Assembly: GCF_000381545.1 (NCBI RefSeq)
Contig: NZ_KB906673.1
Coordinates: 124,001 to 188,000 of the forward strand
Reading direction: 5' to 3'
DNA length: 64,000 nucleotides
From: Rhodonellum psychrophilum GCM71 = DSM 17998
Lineage (GTDB): Bacteria; Bacteroidota; Bacteroidia; Cytophagales; Cyclobacteriaceae
How positions within the stretch are numbered: position 1 is the first letter of the stretch; the number at the start of each line of letters is the position of its first letter. This document shows positions 34,218-42,386 of this stretch, piece by piece. The translations under genes and the position numbers were made by a program. The notes below the pieces were generated by a model, which saw only the letters and a program-made list of their open reading frames with translations, made no database searches and was not told the origin of the DNA.

Positions 34218-34604
34218 TTATCCACCCTATTGTATATTTATTTGATTAATTTAAGAAGAGAACTATTAAAGTTATTATAGGGTGGATATGTGGATAACAA
34301 TTGTTCAAATAGTTTCCCACAGGATTTTTTTTGAATCGATGAATGTTATGCACCTATTACCCACATTTTTTTCTTTGATAACTTCTTCATTATCATCTAC
34401 CCTTGTAAAAAACCGATAAAGTTGTGAACAATCCCGAAAAAGATAGCTGTTCATAAAAACTTGTGTTTGTAATTGTTGACAAGGGTGTACAACCATAGAG
34501 TTGTCCATACTTTAAAAAATTTTACTCTTTTTAAAAATCTCATTTGGGGACAAACCTCTTTTTGTACCCATTTTATCCTTACTTATGCACAGTCTTATGG
34601 GTAC
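34218..34604. other. Candidate chromosomal replication origin (oriC) with DnaA-box cluster
   Basis: No gene. DnaA boxes (TTATnCACA) on both strands: perfect TTATCCACA at 34289-34297 (minus) and TTATGCACA at 34583-34591; one-mismatch copies TTATCCACC 34218, TTATGCACC 34346 and TTACCCACA 34357; weaker TTTCCCACA 34313, ATATCCACC 34281-34289 (minus), TTGTACACC near 34485 (minus) and TTGTCCATA 34501. A 46-bp segment 34231-34276 has only 7 G/C and is a good unwinding element. It is framed by a 12-bp inverted repeat, and GTACCCAT/ATGGGTAC arms frame the last box. mnmG (gidA), a classic origin neighbour, and two parS sites lie within 5 kb. dnaA itself is not in the window. Confidence 0.72.
34219..34288. 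repeat. 12-bp inverted repeat around the AT-rich core of the candidate origin
   Basis: TATCCACCCTAT (34219-34230) and ATAGGGTGGATA (34277-34288) are exact reverse complements, each carrying a DnaA-box core, in opposite orientation around 46 bp of 85 percent A+T. Confidence 0.85.
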
Positions 34605-34608
34605 TTGT

Positions 34609-36336
34609 CTACCGTATTGTGGGTTGATTTTCTTCATCTTTTGTTGGCGAGGGTTCGTTTTCTCCATTTTTCAAAAGGCCTAGTCCAATGGGATTTAAAG
34701 GATTGATGGTGATTTCATTGTCCCATCCTGCTTTTAAGATGATGTCCCGTGAGTTGTCATTTTCGGAATTGATATGGTAATATATCGGCTCGGCTTGTCT
34801 TTTTTCCGTGAGATTTGATGGATCCCATCTCCTATTTCCGTTTAGGTCTTCGATAACTCTTACTCGATAGGTTCCCGCTTCCAATTCCATAAATACAATC
34901 TCATTTTTGTCTTTGAGGTATTCTTCCTTGACCAACTGATCTTTGTTGTTCAATAATTGGATGATGAGTGGATATCTATTGCTGTTTATCTTTACTCTCA
35001 AAGCATCCGCAAGAACTTCCTTTTTTAGTTTCCTGTACGTTCCCTCAATTTTATTTTCGTTTGTAAGTCCTTCTACATCAAAAAAGGTTGAATCTGCTGA
35101 ATAAACTGTGAATACTTCATTCTTTAAGGAATCTGGAATAGCGATATCAATGTATATTTTTGTATAATCCGAGCTGTCTTTTAAATATATCCACTCTCGT
35201 TTTACCGGTATAATTGATGCTGTATCATATTTGACAAATAAGGAATCCAGTGTTATTTTCTTTATGGGCTTGTTGAAAGTTATCTCCGAGGTAAATTTTC
35301 TGACAAAATTAGTCCCAGAATTGATTGTGCTTTCCAGTTTCTCTTTTGATCTATCACTCTCTTGGAATTTGGCAAAGACCATTGTATCCTTTTTGAAACC
35401 TACGGAATCTTTGAAAACCAACCCAATGGCCGTACTGTCTCCTTCAAAATCAGTGTGGTAAAAACGCATATTTTTGTCCTTGATTCTATAAAACAATTTT
35501 TTATGAATGTCTGGATGCTCTACTTCTACTTCTGTGATGGGTTTGCTTAGAATGATGTCATAATTGGTGCCTACAGGCGAACTCCTATTAATCTTAATGG
35601 GAGATAGATCAGCTTTTGATATATAAAATTGTGCGTTGTCAATATTGTCTGTTATGTTGACCTCAGCATCCAAAAACCCATATGGTTCTGTTTTATCTTC
35701 AGCTTTAAGGGAGTTGTTGATATCATGCCAGGCATAAGCACTGTATGCTCCTGCCTTGATATTTGTGATTTGGAATCTTCCCAAGGTATCAGCTTGTCCT
35801 ATGTAATAGGGAGGCCCGCTGAGTACATCTGTCGTGTCTGATAATGGATACAATCCCACCAGTACATCTTTCATGTTTTTTTCTCTTTGTGGAAACAAGA
35901 AATTTACTTTTCCCGAGAATGTTAAACTGTCTATATTCTCACCTGTAGAAAAGACGAGTTTAAGATTTTCCGCTGGGTTTTTTTCTGTGATGTCTGTAAT
36001 GCTTTTTTGGAAATTGAACACATAGGTGGTGTTGTCCTCAAGTTCTTGATTCAGTTTCATGGTCACACGGTTTTTTACCGCTAAGACCTGCATCTCATCC
36101 TTTTTTATTCTCGGTGTGATAATCACTTGCTTGTTGGGGTTTTCGATGTTTATGTATTCATCGAAATCGAGGGTGATGGTCGATGGTCTAATATTGACCG
36201 CATTGTTTTTAGGATTTGTTTCCAATAATTTTGGAGGATCCAGGTCTTTTGGACCTCCCATTGGCGTGCTTTGTTTAGCACATGAATGAAGTATGAATAC
36301 TGCTATAAATATTAATAATTTATGGATTAATTTCAT
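34609..36336 (-). CDS. Ig-like (Big_5-type) domain lipoprotein
   Basis: 575-residue envelope lipoprotein with lipobox LHSC after MKLIHKLLIFIAVFI. The mature N-terminus, AKQSTPMGGPKDLDPPKLLETNP, followed by STITLDFDEYI, is the signature of a widespread Bacteroidota family with a bacterial Ig-like domain at about residues 40-135. The middle and C-terminal parts are beta-rich, with a GTYRVRVIEDLNGNRRWDP motif resembling carboxypeptidase-regulatory-like or Cna-type folds. Function unknown; possibly cell-surface structure. It overlaps the methyltransferase gene by four bases, so they are co-translated. Its stop codon borders the candidate origin. Confidence 0.85.
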   Translation of the reverse strand: MKLIHKLLIFIAVFILHSCAKQSTPMGGPKDLDPPKLLETNPKNNAVNIRPSTITLDFDEYINIENPNKQVIITPRIKKDEMQVLAVKNRVTMKLNQELEDNTTYVFNFQKSITDITEKNPAENLKLVFSTGENIDSLTFSGKVNFLFPQREKNMKDVLVGLYPLSDTTDVLSGPPYYIGQADTLGRFQITNIKAGAYSAYAWHDINNSLKAEDKTEPYGFLDAEVNITDNIDNAQFYISKADLSPIKINRSSPVGTNYDIILSKPITEVEVEHPDIHKKLFYRIKDKNMRFYHTDFEGDSTAIGLVFKDSVGFKKDTMVFAKFQESDRSKEKLESTINSGTNFVRKFTSEITFNKPIKKITLDSLFVKYDTASIIPVKREWIYLKDSSDYTKIYIDIAIPDSLKNEVFTVYSADSTFFDVEGLTNENKIEGTYRKLKKEVLADALRVKINSNRYPLIIQLLNNKDQLVKEEYLKDKNEIVFMELEAGTYRVRVIEDLNGNRRWDPSNLTEKRQAEPIYYHINSENDNSRDIILKAGWDNEITINPLNPIGLGLLKNGENEPSPTKDEENQPTIR

Positions 36337-37229
36337 TTTTTCTTCAAAATAAACAAAATACTTGAATATTTTCCATCATTATTTTTTGCCCATCTATTTG
36401 ATTTCCAGCCCATTGTAAGTGCTTTCATCAAGTTTTTCAATTTGGCTGTTTTCGGATGGACATAACTTTCTGATAAAAGAGAAACATAATAGCTATCAAA
36501 AACCATAGGCTTTTGATCTACAATTTCCATGCTCATTTCATTGGCAAAGTGCTGTATACTTTCTTTGGTGAAATGATACAAATGTCTCGGTACATCCAAG
36601 GAAGCCCAATTGTTTTTGTATTGAAGGGAATCGAATGAATCATAATTGGGAACAGCAATATAGAGGAAGCCGTCATTTTTGAGTTTTTTGATTAATTTCT
36701 TACTCGTTTTCCTCAATGAGTGAATGTGTTCCAATACATGGAATAATGTTATGGCATCAAATTTCTTTTCCTCATCAAGATTATCGATGGTTTTTAAGAT
36801 GTTGAGTCCAAAATCTTTTCCTATTTTTCTTGCATCTTGGTTGGGTTCAATGCCAGTTACTTCCCATCCCGATCTTTTTGCTGTTTTTAAAAAATAACCA
36901 GTTCCACACCCATAATCCAACAATCTACCAGGTTGTGGGCATTTCTCCTGAATCCATGAAATTTTGGTTTTTAGGGTTATTTTCCTCACCCACTTGTATA
37001 TAATGTTGGTTAGGTTATTTGATTTGTCTTGGTGTGAAATATACCCCTCAAAATCATAATACTTTCCTATGTCTTTTTCTTCTGGCCTTGGGTTTGTAAA
37101 TATCAACTTACAAGAGGAACAATGGCAAAGCAAAAATTTTTCTTGGCTAACAGCAAAGTCTTTAACTTCTGTATGATTAAGAAAAAGCCCACTTTTACAA
37201 AGTGGGCATTTGGTTAATCTTTCTCTCAT
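36333..37229 (-). CDS. Class I SAM-dependent methyltransferase with N-terminal zinc-ribbon
   Basis: 298 residues. A four-cysteine cluster begins the protein (CPLCKSG ... CHCSSCKLIFTNPRP), a zinc-ribbon seen in methyltransferase_23-type enzymes. The SAM site is LLDYGCGTGYFLKTAKRSGWEVTGIEPN (motif I and II), with LFHVLEHIHS as motif IV. Substrate unknown; relatives often modify sugars or lipids. It overlaps mnmG by four bases upstream and the Ig-like lipoprotein gene by four bases downstream, forming a compact operon. Confidence 0.9.
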   Translation of the reverse strand: MRERLTKCPLCKSGLFLNHTEVKDFAVSQEKFLLCHCSSCKLIFTNPRPEEKDIGKYYDFEGYISHQDKSNNLTNIIYKWVRKITLKTKISWIQEKCPQPGRLLDYGCGTGYFLKTAKRSGWEVTGIEPNQDARKIGKDFGLNILKTIDNLDEEKKFDAITLFHVLEHIHSLRKTSKKLIKKLKNDGFLYIAVPNYDSFDSLQYKNNWASLDVPRHLYHFTKESIQHFANEMSMEIVDQKPMVFDSYYVSLLSESYVHPKTAKLKNLMKALTMGWKSNRWAKNNDGKYSSILFILKKK

Positions 37230-39091
37230 CTTCCTAGGTAAACCGTTAGTATGGATAGATCTGCTGGTGACACACCACTTATTCTTGATGCTTGCCCTAA
37301 TGTTTCGGGCCTTATTTTGTTGAGTTTTTGTTTACCTTCCGCTGATAAGGCTGTTATTCCCAGATAGTCGAATTCTATGGGGATTTTGTAATTTTCCATA
37401 TTGTTGAGTTTTTCGACCATCTGTTGTTCTTTCTCTATATAGCTGTCGTATTTGATCAGAATCTCTGCCTGCTCCAAAGCGTCTTTGCTGTATTTGGATA
37501 GATATTGCTTTAGATTAGCATCCAATTCCATAATTTGTGTCAATCCTATTTGAGGCCTTTTCAATAGCTTTTCCAAGGTTATTTTCTCCTTTATGGTTGC
37601 TGTATCCAAACCTTCTAGGCTGATATTGATCTCTTCTGGAGCGAGTTTTTTTTGTTTGAGGTCATTGATCAATCTGGCGGTATCTGCTTTTTTGTCAAGC
37701 ATTTTTTCCATACGGACATCATCTGCCAGACCGATTTGATGGCCTAATTGGGTCAATCTCAAATCTGCATTGTCCTGTCTCAAAAGCAATCGAAACTCCG
37801 CTCTGGATGTAAACATGCGATAGGGTTCTTCTGTGCCTTTGTTGATAAGATCGTCGATCAATACACCGATATAGGCTTCAGATCTTTTCAACACGAAAGG
37901 ATCTTTTTCATCAGTTTTTAACGATGCGTTTATTCCCGCCATCAATCCCTGTGAAGCGGCTTCCTCATATCCTGTTGTCCCGTTGATCTGCCCTGCGAAA
38001 TACAGGTTTTCTATCAAATGAGTCTCCAGGGTTGCCTTAAGTTGGGTTGGAGGAAAAAAATCATATTCTATAGCATATCCAGGACGGAACATCTTGGCTT
38101 GCTCAAAACCTTCTATTTTTCTGATTGCATCGTACTGTACATCTTCTGGCAATGAGGTTGAAAAACCATTTACATAGATTTCAACTGTATCCCAACCCTC
38201 AGGTTCTACAAATATTTGATGTCTCTCCCTTTCGGCAAAACGGTTGATTTTATCTTCAATGGACGGACAATATCTCGGGCCCAGACCTTGGATACGTCCA
38301 TTAAACATTGGAGATCTGTCGAAGCCTTTTTCTAAGGCCTTGTGGACATTTGTATTTGTGTAGGTAATCCAACACGGTCTTTGTTCTTTTATCGGCTTGG
38401 TTTCATCAGAATAGGAGAACTTTTCTGGGTTCTCGTCTCCGTGTTGGATTTCCATTTTGGTATAATCCAAACTCCTGCCATCCACACGAGGCGGTGTTCC
38501 GGTCTTCATCCTCCCAGCTTCAAAACCAAGGCCTACAAGTTGCTCTGTAATTCCTTTTGAAGCGGATTCGCCGGTCCTACCACCGCCAAATTGTTTTTCC
38601 CCAATGTGTATGATCCCATTCAGGAAGGTGCCATTTGTAAGAACGACGGATTTTGCTAGAATTTCAATGCCTATATTTGTTCTGACCCCGACCACTCTAT
38701 TGTCTTTTACCACAATTCCACTGATCATTTCTTGCCAAAAATCAACATTTGGTGTTCGTTCTAGGGCTAGCCGCCATTCTTCAGCAAATCGCATTCTGTC
38801 ATTCTGGGCTCTCGGGGACCACATGGCAGGCCCTTTTGATCTGTTGAGCATTCGGAACTGAATGGTCGACTTGTCTGAAACAATGCCTGACATTCCTCCC
38901 AACGCATCGATTTCTCGCACGATTTGACCTTTGGCCACACCGCCCATGGCTGGGTTGCAGGACATCTGGGCAATGGTGTTCATGTTCATGGTACACAACA
39001 ATACCTTTGATCCCATTTTTGCCGCGGCATGCGCAGCTTCACAACCTGCATGACCCGCCCCTATTACTATTACGTCGTATATTGGAAACAT
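37226..39091 (-). CDS. mnmG: MnmG (GidA), tRNA U34 carboxymethylaminomethyl synthase subunit
   Basis: FAD-dependent subunit that with MnmE installs cmnm5U34 in tRNA wobble positions. The start at 39091 (MFPIYDVIVIGAGHAGCEAA) puts the FAD-binding GxGxxG near the N-terminus as in all MnmG; the frame to 39124 would translate a parS site and is rejected. About 621 residues, standard. Landmarks: CNPAMGGVAKGQIVREIDALGG, GTFLNGIIHIGE, TGTPPRVDGRS, GPRYCPSIEDKI and GQINGTTGYEEAASQGL. mnmG sits beside the origin in many bacteria, here about 2.6 kb away, with two parS sites at its 5 prime end. Confidence 0.98.
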   Translation of the reverse strand: MFPIYDVIVIGAGHAGCEAAHAAAKMGSKVLLCTMNMNTIAQMSCNPAMGGVAKGQIVREIDALGGMSGIVSDKSTIQFRMLNRSKGPAMWSPRAQNDRMRFAEEWRLALERTPNVDFWQEMISGIVVKDNRVVGVRTNIGIEILAKSVVLTNGTFLNGIIHIGEKQFGGGRTGESASKGITEQLVGLGFEAGRMKTGTPPRVDGRSLDYTKMEIQHGDENPEKFSYSDETKPIKEQRPCWITYTNTNVHKALEKGFDRSPMFNGRIQGLGPRYCPSIEDKINRFAERERHQIFVEPEGWDTVEIYVNGFSTSLPEDVQYDAIRKIEGFEQAKMFRPGYAIEYDFFPPTQLKATLETHLIENLYFAGQINGTTGYEEAASQGLMAGINASLKTDEKDPFVLKRSEAYIGVLIDDLINKGTEEPYRMFTSRAEFRLLLRQDNADLRLTQLGHQIGLADDVRMEKMLDKKADTARLINDLKQKKLAPEEINISLEGLDTATIKEKITLEKLLKRPQIGLTQIMELDANLKQYLSKYSKDALEQAEILIKYDSYIEKEQQMVEKLNNMENYKIPIEFDYLGITALSAEGKQKLNKIRPETLGQASRISGVSPADLSILTVYLGR

Positions 39092-39107
39092 AAATCGTTT
39101 TCTTAAT

Positions 39108-39123
39108 TGTTTCACGTGGAACA
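39108..39123. promoter_or_regulatory. parS site 1 (ParB/Spo0J binding)
   Basis: TGTTTCACGTGGAACA is the exact reverse complement of the canonical parS TGTTCCACGTGAAACA. Located 17 bp before the mnmG start, in the 100-bp gap after ybeY. Confidence 0.93.
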
Positions 39124-39168
39124 CTTCCGTTTGTTATGGATTTTAGTGTGTTTTCCACGGGGTGTATT

Positions 39169-39196
39169 TGTAAATGTTTCACGTGAAACATTTACA
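39169..39196. promoter_or_regulatory. parS site 2, within a 28-bp perfect palindrome
   Basis: The core TGTTTCACGTGAAACA at 39175-39190 is a perfect parS palindrome. Flanks TGTAAA and TTTACA extend it to 28 bp, overlapping the ybeY stop codon. Its centre is 67 bp from that of site 1. The pair is the type of cluster where ParB loads for chromosome segregation. Confidence 0.95.
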
Positions 39197-39617
39197 TGTT
39201 TTGAAAATGATGGATGCAAACTTCCTCCATTTTTCTCATTTTCAGCACTTCTTCTTCTTTTTTGTCTTTGTAGCCCATTAGGTGCAAAATCCCGTGGCTC
39301 ATTACGCGCAGCAATTCTGTCTCAAATAGAATGTCCATTCTTTGGGAATTGTCTATTACCCTGTCTATGCTGACAAAGATGTCTGCCTCTATTTTGTTAT
39401 CCCCTTCAGAATTGTCGAAAGTGATGATGTCTGTGAGTGTGTCGTGATTGAGGTACTCCAGGTTTTTTTGGTGAAGGTATTCGTCAGAGCAAAACACATA
39501 GTTTATTTCCCCAATAGAGTATCCACCTTCTTCGGCGATTTTCTTCAGCCATTTTTTGTGTTTGTTCTTTTCTTTAAGCTGGAATTTGATTTCCTCTTCA
39601 AAAAACTGAATCGCCAT
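39192..39617 (-). CDS. ybeY: YbeY, endoribonuclease/rRNA maturation factor
   Basis: Metal-dependent RNase needed for 16S rRNA 3 prime end processing and ribosome quality control. It has 141 residues. The metal-binding motif is SHGILHLMGYKDKKEEE: two histidines are clear, while the third ligand (His of GYDH in E. coli) is replaced by the GYKD type usual in Bacteroidota. The N-terminal strand INYVFCSDEYLHQKNLEYLNHDTLTDIITFD fits UPF0054. The coding sequence ends inside the parS palindrome. It is immediately downstream of an anti-sigma-type ATPase gene (one-base gap). Confidence 0.95.
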   Translation of the reverse strand: MAIQFFEEEIKFQLKEKNKHKKWLKKIAEEGGYSIGEINYVFCSDEYLHQKNLEYLNHDTLTDIITFDNSEGDNKIEADIFVSIDRVIDNSQRMDILFETELLRVMSHGILHLMGYKDKKEEEVLKMRKMEEVCIHHFQNM

Positions 39618-39618
39618 A

Positions 39619-40020
39619 TTAAGAGATGTAAAATGTCAAGATGGTTCTTCTTCCTTCGTCTTCATACTTTACATCATCAGACAGGTGCTTCATGATAAAA
39701 ATTCCCCTACCCCCCATTTTCTCTAAGTTTTCTGGTGATGTTGGATCTTTGATGTTTTCAAAATCAAATCCTTTTCCTTCGTCTTTTACGATAAACCGAA
39801 CTTGGTCTTCTTCAAAAAACAACTCAAGGCCCACGTTTTTGGCGCTATCAGCACCGTTTCCATGGAGAATCGCGTTGCTTACACATTCTGTTACCGAAAT
39901 CATGATGTTTCCGTAAATGTCATCATTGATTTGAAATCTGTCTCTTGCGTTGTCAATGAAGCTTTCTACGATTTTTATGTTTTCAATCAAAGAGGGAATT
40001 GAAATTTTAATAGATTTCAT
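39619..40020 (-). CDS. Anti-sigma-factor-type ATP-binding protein (RsbW/SpoIIAB-like HATPase)
   Basis: 133-residue GHKL ATPase domain without a phosphotransfer histidine. The N box is SVTECVSNAILHGN, G1 is VKDEGKGFDFENI and G2 is GGRGIFIMKHLSDDV. Stand-alone proteins of this type are serine kinases that switch anti-anti-sigma (STAS) proteins or act in partner-switching stress circuits. No STAS or PP2C partner lies in the window, so its target is unknown. Position next to ybeY is common in Bacteroidota genomes, as I recall. Confidence 0.88.
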   Translation of the reverse strand: MKSIKISIPSLIENIKIVESFIDNARDRFQINDDIYGNIMISVTECVSNAILHGNGADSAKNVGLELFFEEDQVRFIVKDEGKGFDFENIKDPTSPENLEKMGGRGIFIMKHLSDDVKYEDEGRRTILTFYIS

Positions 40021-40060
40021 GAAGCTTTTATGGTAAAATTGATAAATTACTTATTTATTT

Positions 40061-40822
40061 TTAGTTCAACTCTATTAAAATTGGACAATGATCGGAATGA
40101 ATGGCGTCTGGTAAAATCAACGACCTTTTGATCTTCTCCCTAAGTGGACTTGTCGTCATATGATAATCAATCCGCCAACCCAAATTTTTACCTCGGGACC
40201 CCGCTCTGTAACTCCACCAGGTATATTGGTGGGGGTCCTGATTGAACAGCCTGAAACTGTCTTCAAATCCTGTACTGGTAAACTTATCCATCCAAGCCCT
40301 TTCTTCGGGTAAGAATCCCGAGGAATTTTTGTTGGATATCGGGTTATGGATATCGATTGGCTTATGGCAGATGTTGTAGTCTCCACTCAATATCAAATTA
40401 GGAATTTTTTTTATCAAGTCTTGAGAATAGCCATATATGTCATCCAGAAAGCGATATTTAAAGTCCTGTCTTACATCACCTGTAGTCCCAGAAGGGAAAT
40501 AGGCAGAAAGGAAGGAAACCCCGTCAAAATCCGCTCTGATGATTCTCCCCTCATCGTCATATAGGGAATGATCCATTCCATATTCGACGTGGTTGGGTTT
40601 GATTTTGCTTAGGATCGCTACTCCACTGTATCCTTTTTTGACGGCAGGGTGCCAATAGATGTGATAACCTAGGTCTTCAAATTGGCTTCGGTCGATTTGG
40701 TTTTCCAAAGCCTTTACTTCCTGAAGACCGATTACATCTGGATTCACGGCTATTAACCAGTCTTTAAAACCTTTGTTTAAGGCTGCCCGGATGCCATTTA
40801 CATTATAGGATACGAATTTCAT
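40061..40822 (-). CDS. xth: Exodeoxyribonuclease III / AP endonuclease
   Basis: Base-excision repair nuclease cutting at abasic sites and degrading 3 prime ends. The start at 40822 (MKFVSYNVNGIRAALNKGF) matches the family N-terminus; the upstream Met at 40828 adds two residues only. It has 253 residues. Catalytic and metal-binding positions: NVNG, GLQEVKA (Glu), LSGDYNICHKPIDIHNP (Asp and Asn), and SDHCPILIEL (final Asp-His pair). Xth-type rather than Nfo. On the same strand as its neighbours, 40 bp upstream of the anti-sigma-type gene. Confidence 0.95.
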   Translation of the reverse strand: MKFVSYNVNGIRAALNKGFKDWLIAVNPDVIGLQEVKALENQIDRSQFEDLGYHIYWHPAVKKGYSGVAILSKIKPNHVEYGMDHSLYDDEGRIIRADFDGVSFLSAYFPSGTTGDVRQDFKYRFLDDIYGYSQDLIKKIPNLILSGDYNICHKPIDIHNPISNKNSSGFLPEERAWMDKFTSTGFEDSFRLFNQDPHQYTWWSYRAGSRGKNLGWRIDYHMTTSPLREKIKRSLILPDAIHSDHCPILIELN

Positions 40823-40858
40823 TTGCAATTGATTGTTTTTGTTCCCAAATCAAGTAAA

Positions 40859-41221
40859 TTATTTGATTTCTATCTGGAATTCTTGCTCGAAATAATCCAG
40901 CGTGTGGATTTTGAGTAGTTTTTCTTGTTCCAAGGCATTGAAATGGGGAAGTTTTTTCAACAGTTTCCAATGTGGCCACCCGTCTTGATCAATGAAGTCC
41001 AATTCATAAAAACCCGATAGACTCAATACCTTGCAGACTGCGATATGCATCAGGTCTTGTTTTTGTTCTTTTGTAAAATTCCGTTGCCCCTGTCCCAATT
41101 CCTGGACGCCAATCAGGAACAACACTCCGTTGAGATCGGCGGGCTTTTTTCCAACCAATTCTTGTATTCCAAAGAGGAGTTTGTTGAATCGTTTGTCGAG
41201 ATCGAGATCTTTTTTGAACAT
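40859..41221 (-). CDS. Conserved Bacteroidota hypothetical protein
   Basis: 120 residues, no signal or membrane segment, helical pattern. The pattern LLFGIQELVGKKPADLNGVLFLIGVQELGQG and PHWKLLKKLPHFNALEQEKLLK looks like a small soluble protein found widely in Bacteroidota next to carboxymuconolactone decarboxylase-like genes. I know no function. It lies 1 bp after the AhpD-like gene and reads toward xth. Confidence 0.8.
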   Translation of the reverse strand: MFKKDLDLDKRFNKLLFGIQELVGKKPADLNGVLFLIGVQELGQGQRNFTKEQKQDLMHIAVCKVLSLSGFYELDFIDQDGWPHWKLLKKLPHFNALEQEKLLKIHTLDYFEQEFQIEIK

Positions 41222-41222
41222 G

Positions 41223-41570
41223 TTATTTTACTGTGTTTTCTAGTTCTTCCCAGTATTCTACGGCTCTTCTCAAATGTGGGATTACAATGGATCCGCCAAT
41301 AACAGTTGCAATGGAAAATACCTCAAACAATTCTTCTTTGCTCAAGCCTTCTTCAAAGGATTTACCCAAATGGTACTTGATACAATCATCGCATCTCAAG
41401 ACCATAGAGCATGCCAACCCGATCATCTCTTTTGTTTTGACATTAACAGCACCTGCTGCGTAGGTATTGGTGTCCAAATTGAAGAATCTTTTTATTACTT
41501 TGTTGTCTGCGGCCATGATCTTTTCGTTCATTTGGCCTCTATAGGTGTTGAATTCTTCTATTAAATTCAT
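41223..41570 (-). CDS. Carboxymuconolactone decarboxylase / AhpD-like protein
   Basis: 115 residues, AhpD-like fold. The redox/active motif is CDDCIKYH (CxxC with following His) in the segment LACSMVLRCDDCIKYHLGKSFEEGLSKEEL. AhpD-type proteins reduce peroxiredoxin AhpC via lipoyl groups; others are decarboxylases. The CxxC favours a thiol-redox role. It is divergent from comF (81 bp). Confidence 0.88.
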   Translation of the reverse strand: MNLIEEFNTYRGQMNEKIMAADNKVIKRFFNLDTNTYAAGAVNVKTKEMIGLACSMVLRCDDCIKYHLGKSFEEGLSKEELFEVFSIATVIGGSIVIPHLRRAVEYWEELENTVK

Positions 41571-41651
41571 TAACTTTTAATTAAAATTTTAATTAACTGG
41601 CAAATATAACAGGTATTTTCCGCCCATTGTTTGTAACAACCCTTTTTCGAG

Positions 41652-42344
41652 ATGCGTTTCACTTTTTTTGAAGATTTTCTGTCCTTGGTTTTCCCAAAAA
41701 CCTGTTGTGTTTGTAAGAGGAGTCTTTTTGTTTTTGAAAACCAACTCTGTAAGGTGTGCATCGGATCTCTTCCGATCACCAATTACCACCAAAGGCCTCA
41801 AAATAACGAACTTTCCCTAAAAATCTTGGGACTTACCAAGCCAAACTTGGTCATTTCCTTTCTCCAATTCACCAAAAAAGGGACCAGTCAAAAATTGCTT
41901 CACCAGCTCAAATACAGGAATAAACCCGAAATAGGGGTTGAACTTGGAAGGATATATGGCCACATTCTTAGCGAATGGGGTTTTGGTTCCCATTGGGATT
42001 ATATCATACCTGTGCCCTTACATCCCATAAAATTAAAAAGGAGAGGATACAACCAAAGCGAACAATTTGCTTTGGGCTTGAGTGAAATACTGGGAGTCCC
42101 CATTTCAAGGAGTTTGCAAAGAGATCAATTTACCGATACGCAAACGCAGAAATCGAGAATGGAGCGCTTAGAAAATGTAGCCAATGTTTTTTCCGTCCGT
42201 TATTTTGACGAAATCAAAGGAAAAAGAATACTCTTGGTGGATGATGTCATGACAACTGGAGCCACCCTTACCTCTTGTGCCAACAGCCTGCTGATGGCTG
42301 GTGCAGGTACAGTTGACCTGGCAGTAATTGCCGCAGGGAAATAG
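41652..42344 (+). CDS. comF: ComF-family phosphoribosyltransferase-like protein
   Basis: 230 residues. N-terminal zinc-finger cysteines (CCVCKRS ... CKVC), then a phosphoribosyltransferase fold with the PRPP loop ILLVDDVMTTGATLTS. ComF proteins support DNA uptake during natural transformation in competent bacteria and are kept in many non-competent ones. It is on the plus strand between minus-strand genes. No other competence gene is in the window. Confidence 0.92.
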   Translation: MRFTFFEDFLSLVFPKTCCVCKRSLFVFENQLCKVCIGSLPITNYHQRPQNNELSLKILGLTKPNLVISFLQFTKKGTSQKLLHQLKYRNKPEIGVELGRIYGHILSEWGFGSHWDYIIPVPLHPIKLKRRGYNQSEQFALGLSEILGVPISRSLQRDQFTDTQTQKSRMERLENVANVFSVRYFDEIKGKRILLVDDVMTTGATLTSCANSLLMAGAGTVDLAVIAAGK

Positions 42345-42386
42345 CTTGGTGAGGAGTGGATAATCTTGTTATTTGATGGTGTTGGA

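Noticed and set aside
39107-39373. 88-codon plus-strand frame starting MFHVEHF
   Set aside because: Its N-terminal part is the translation of the two parS sites and the rest is antisense to ybeY.
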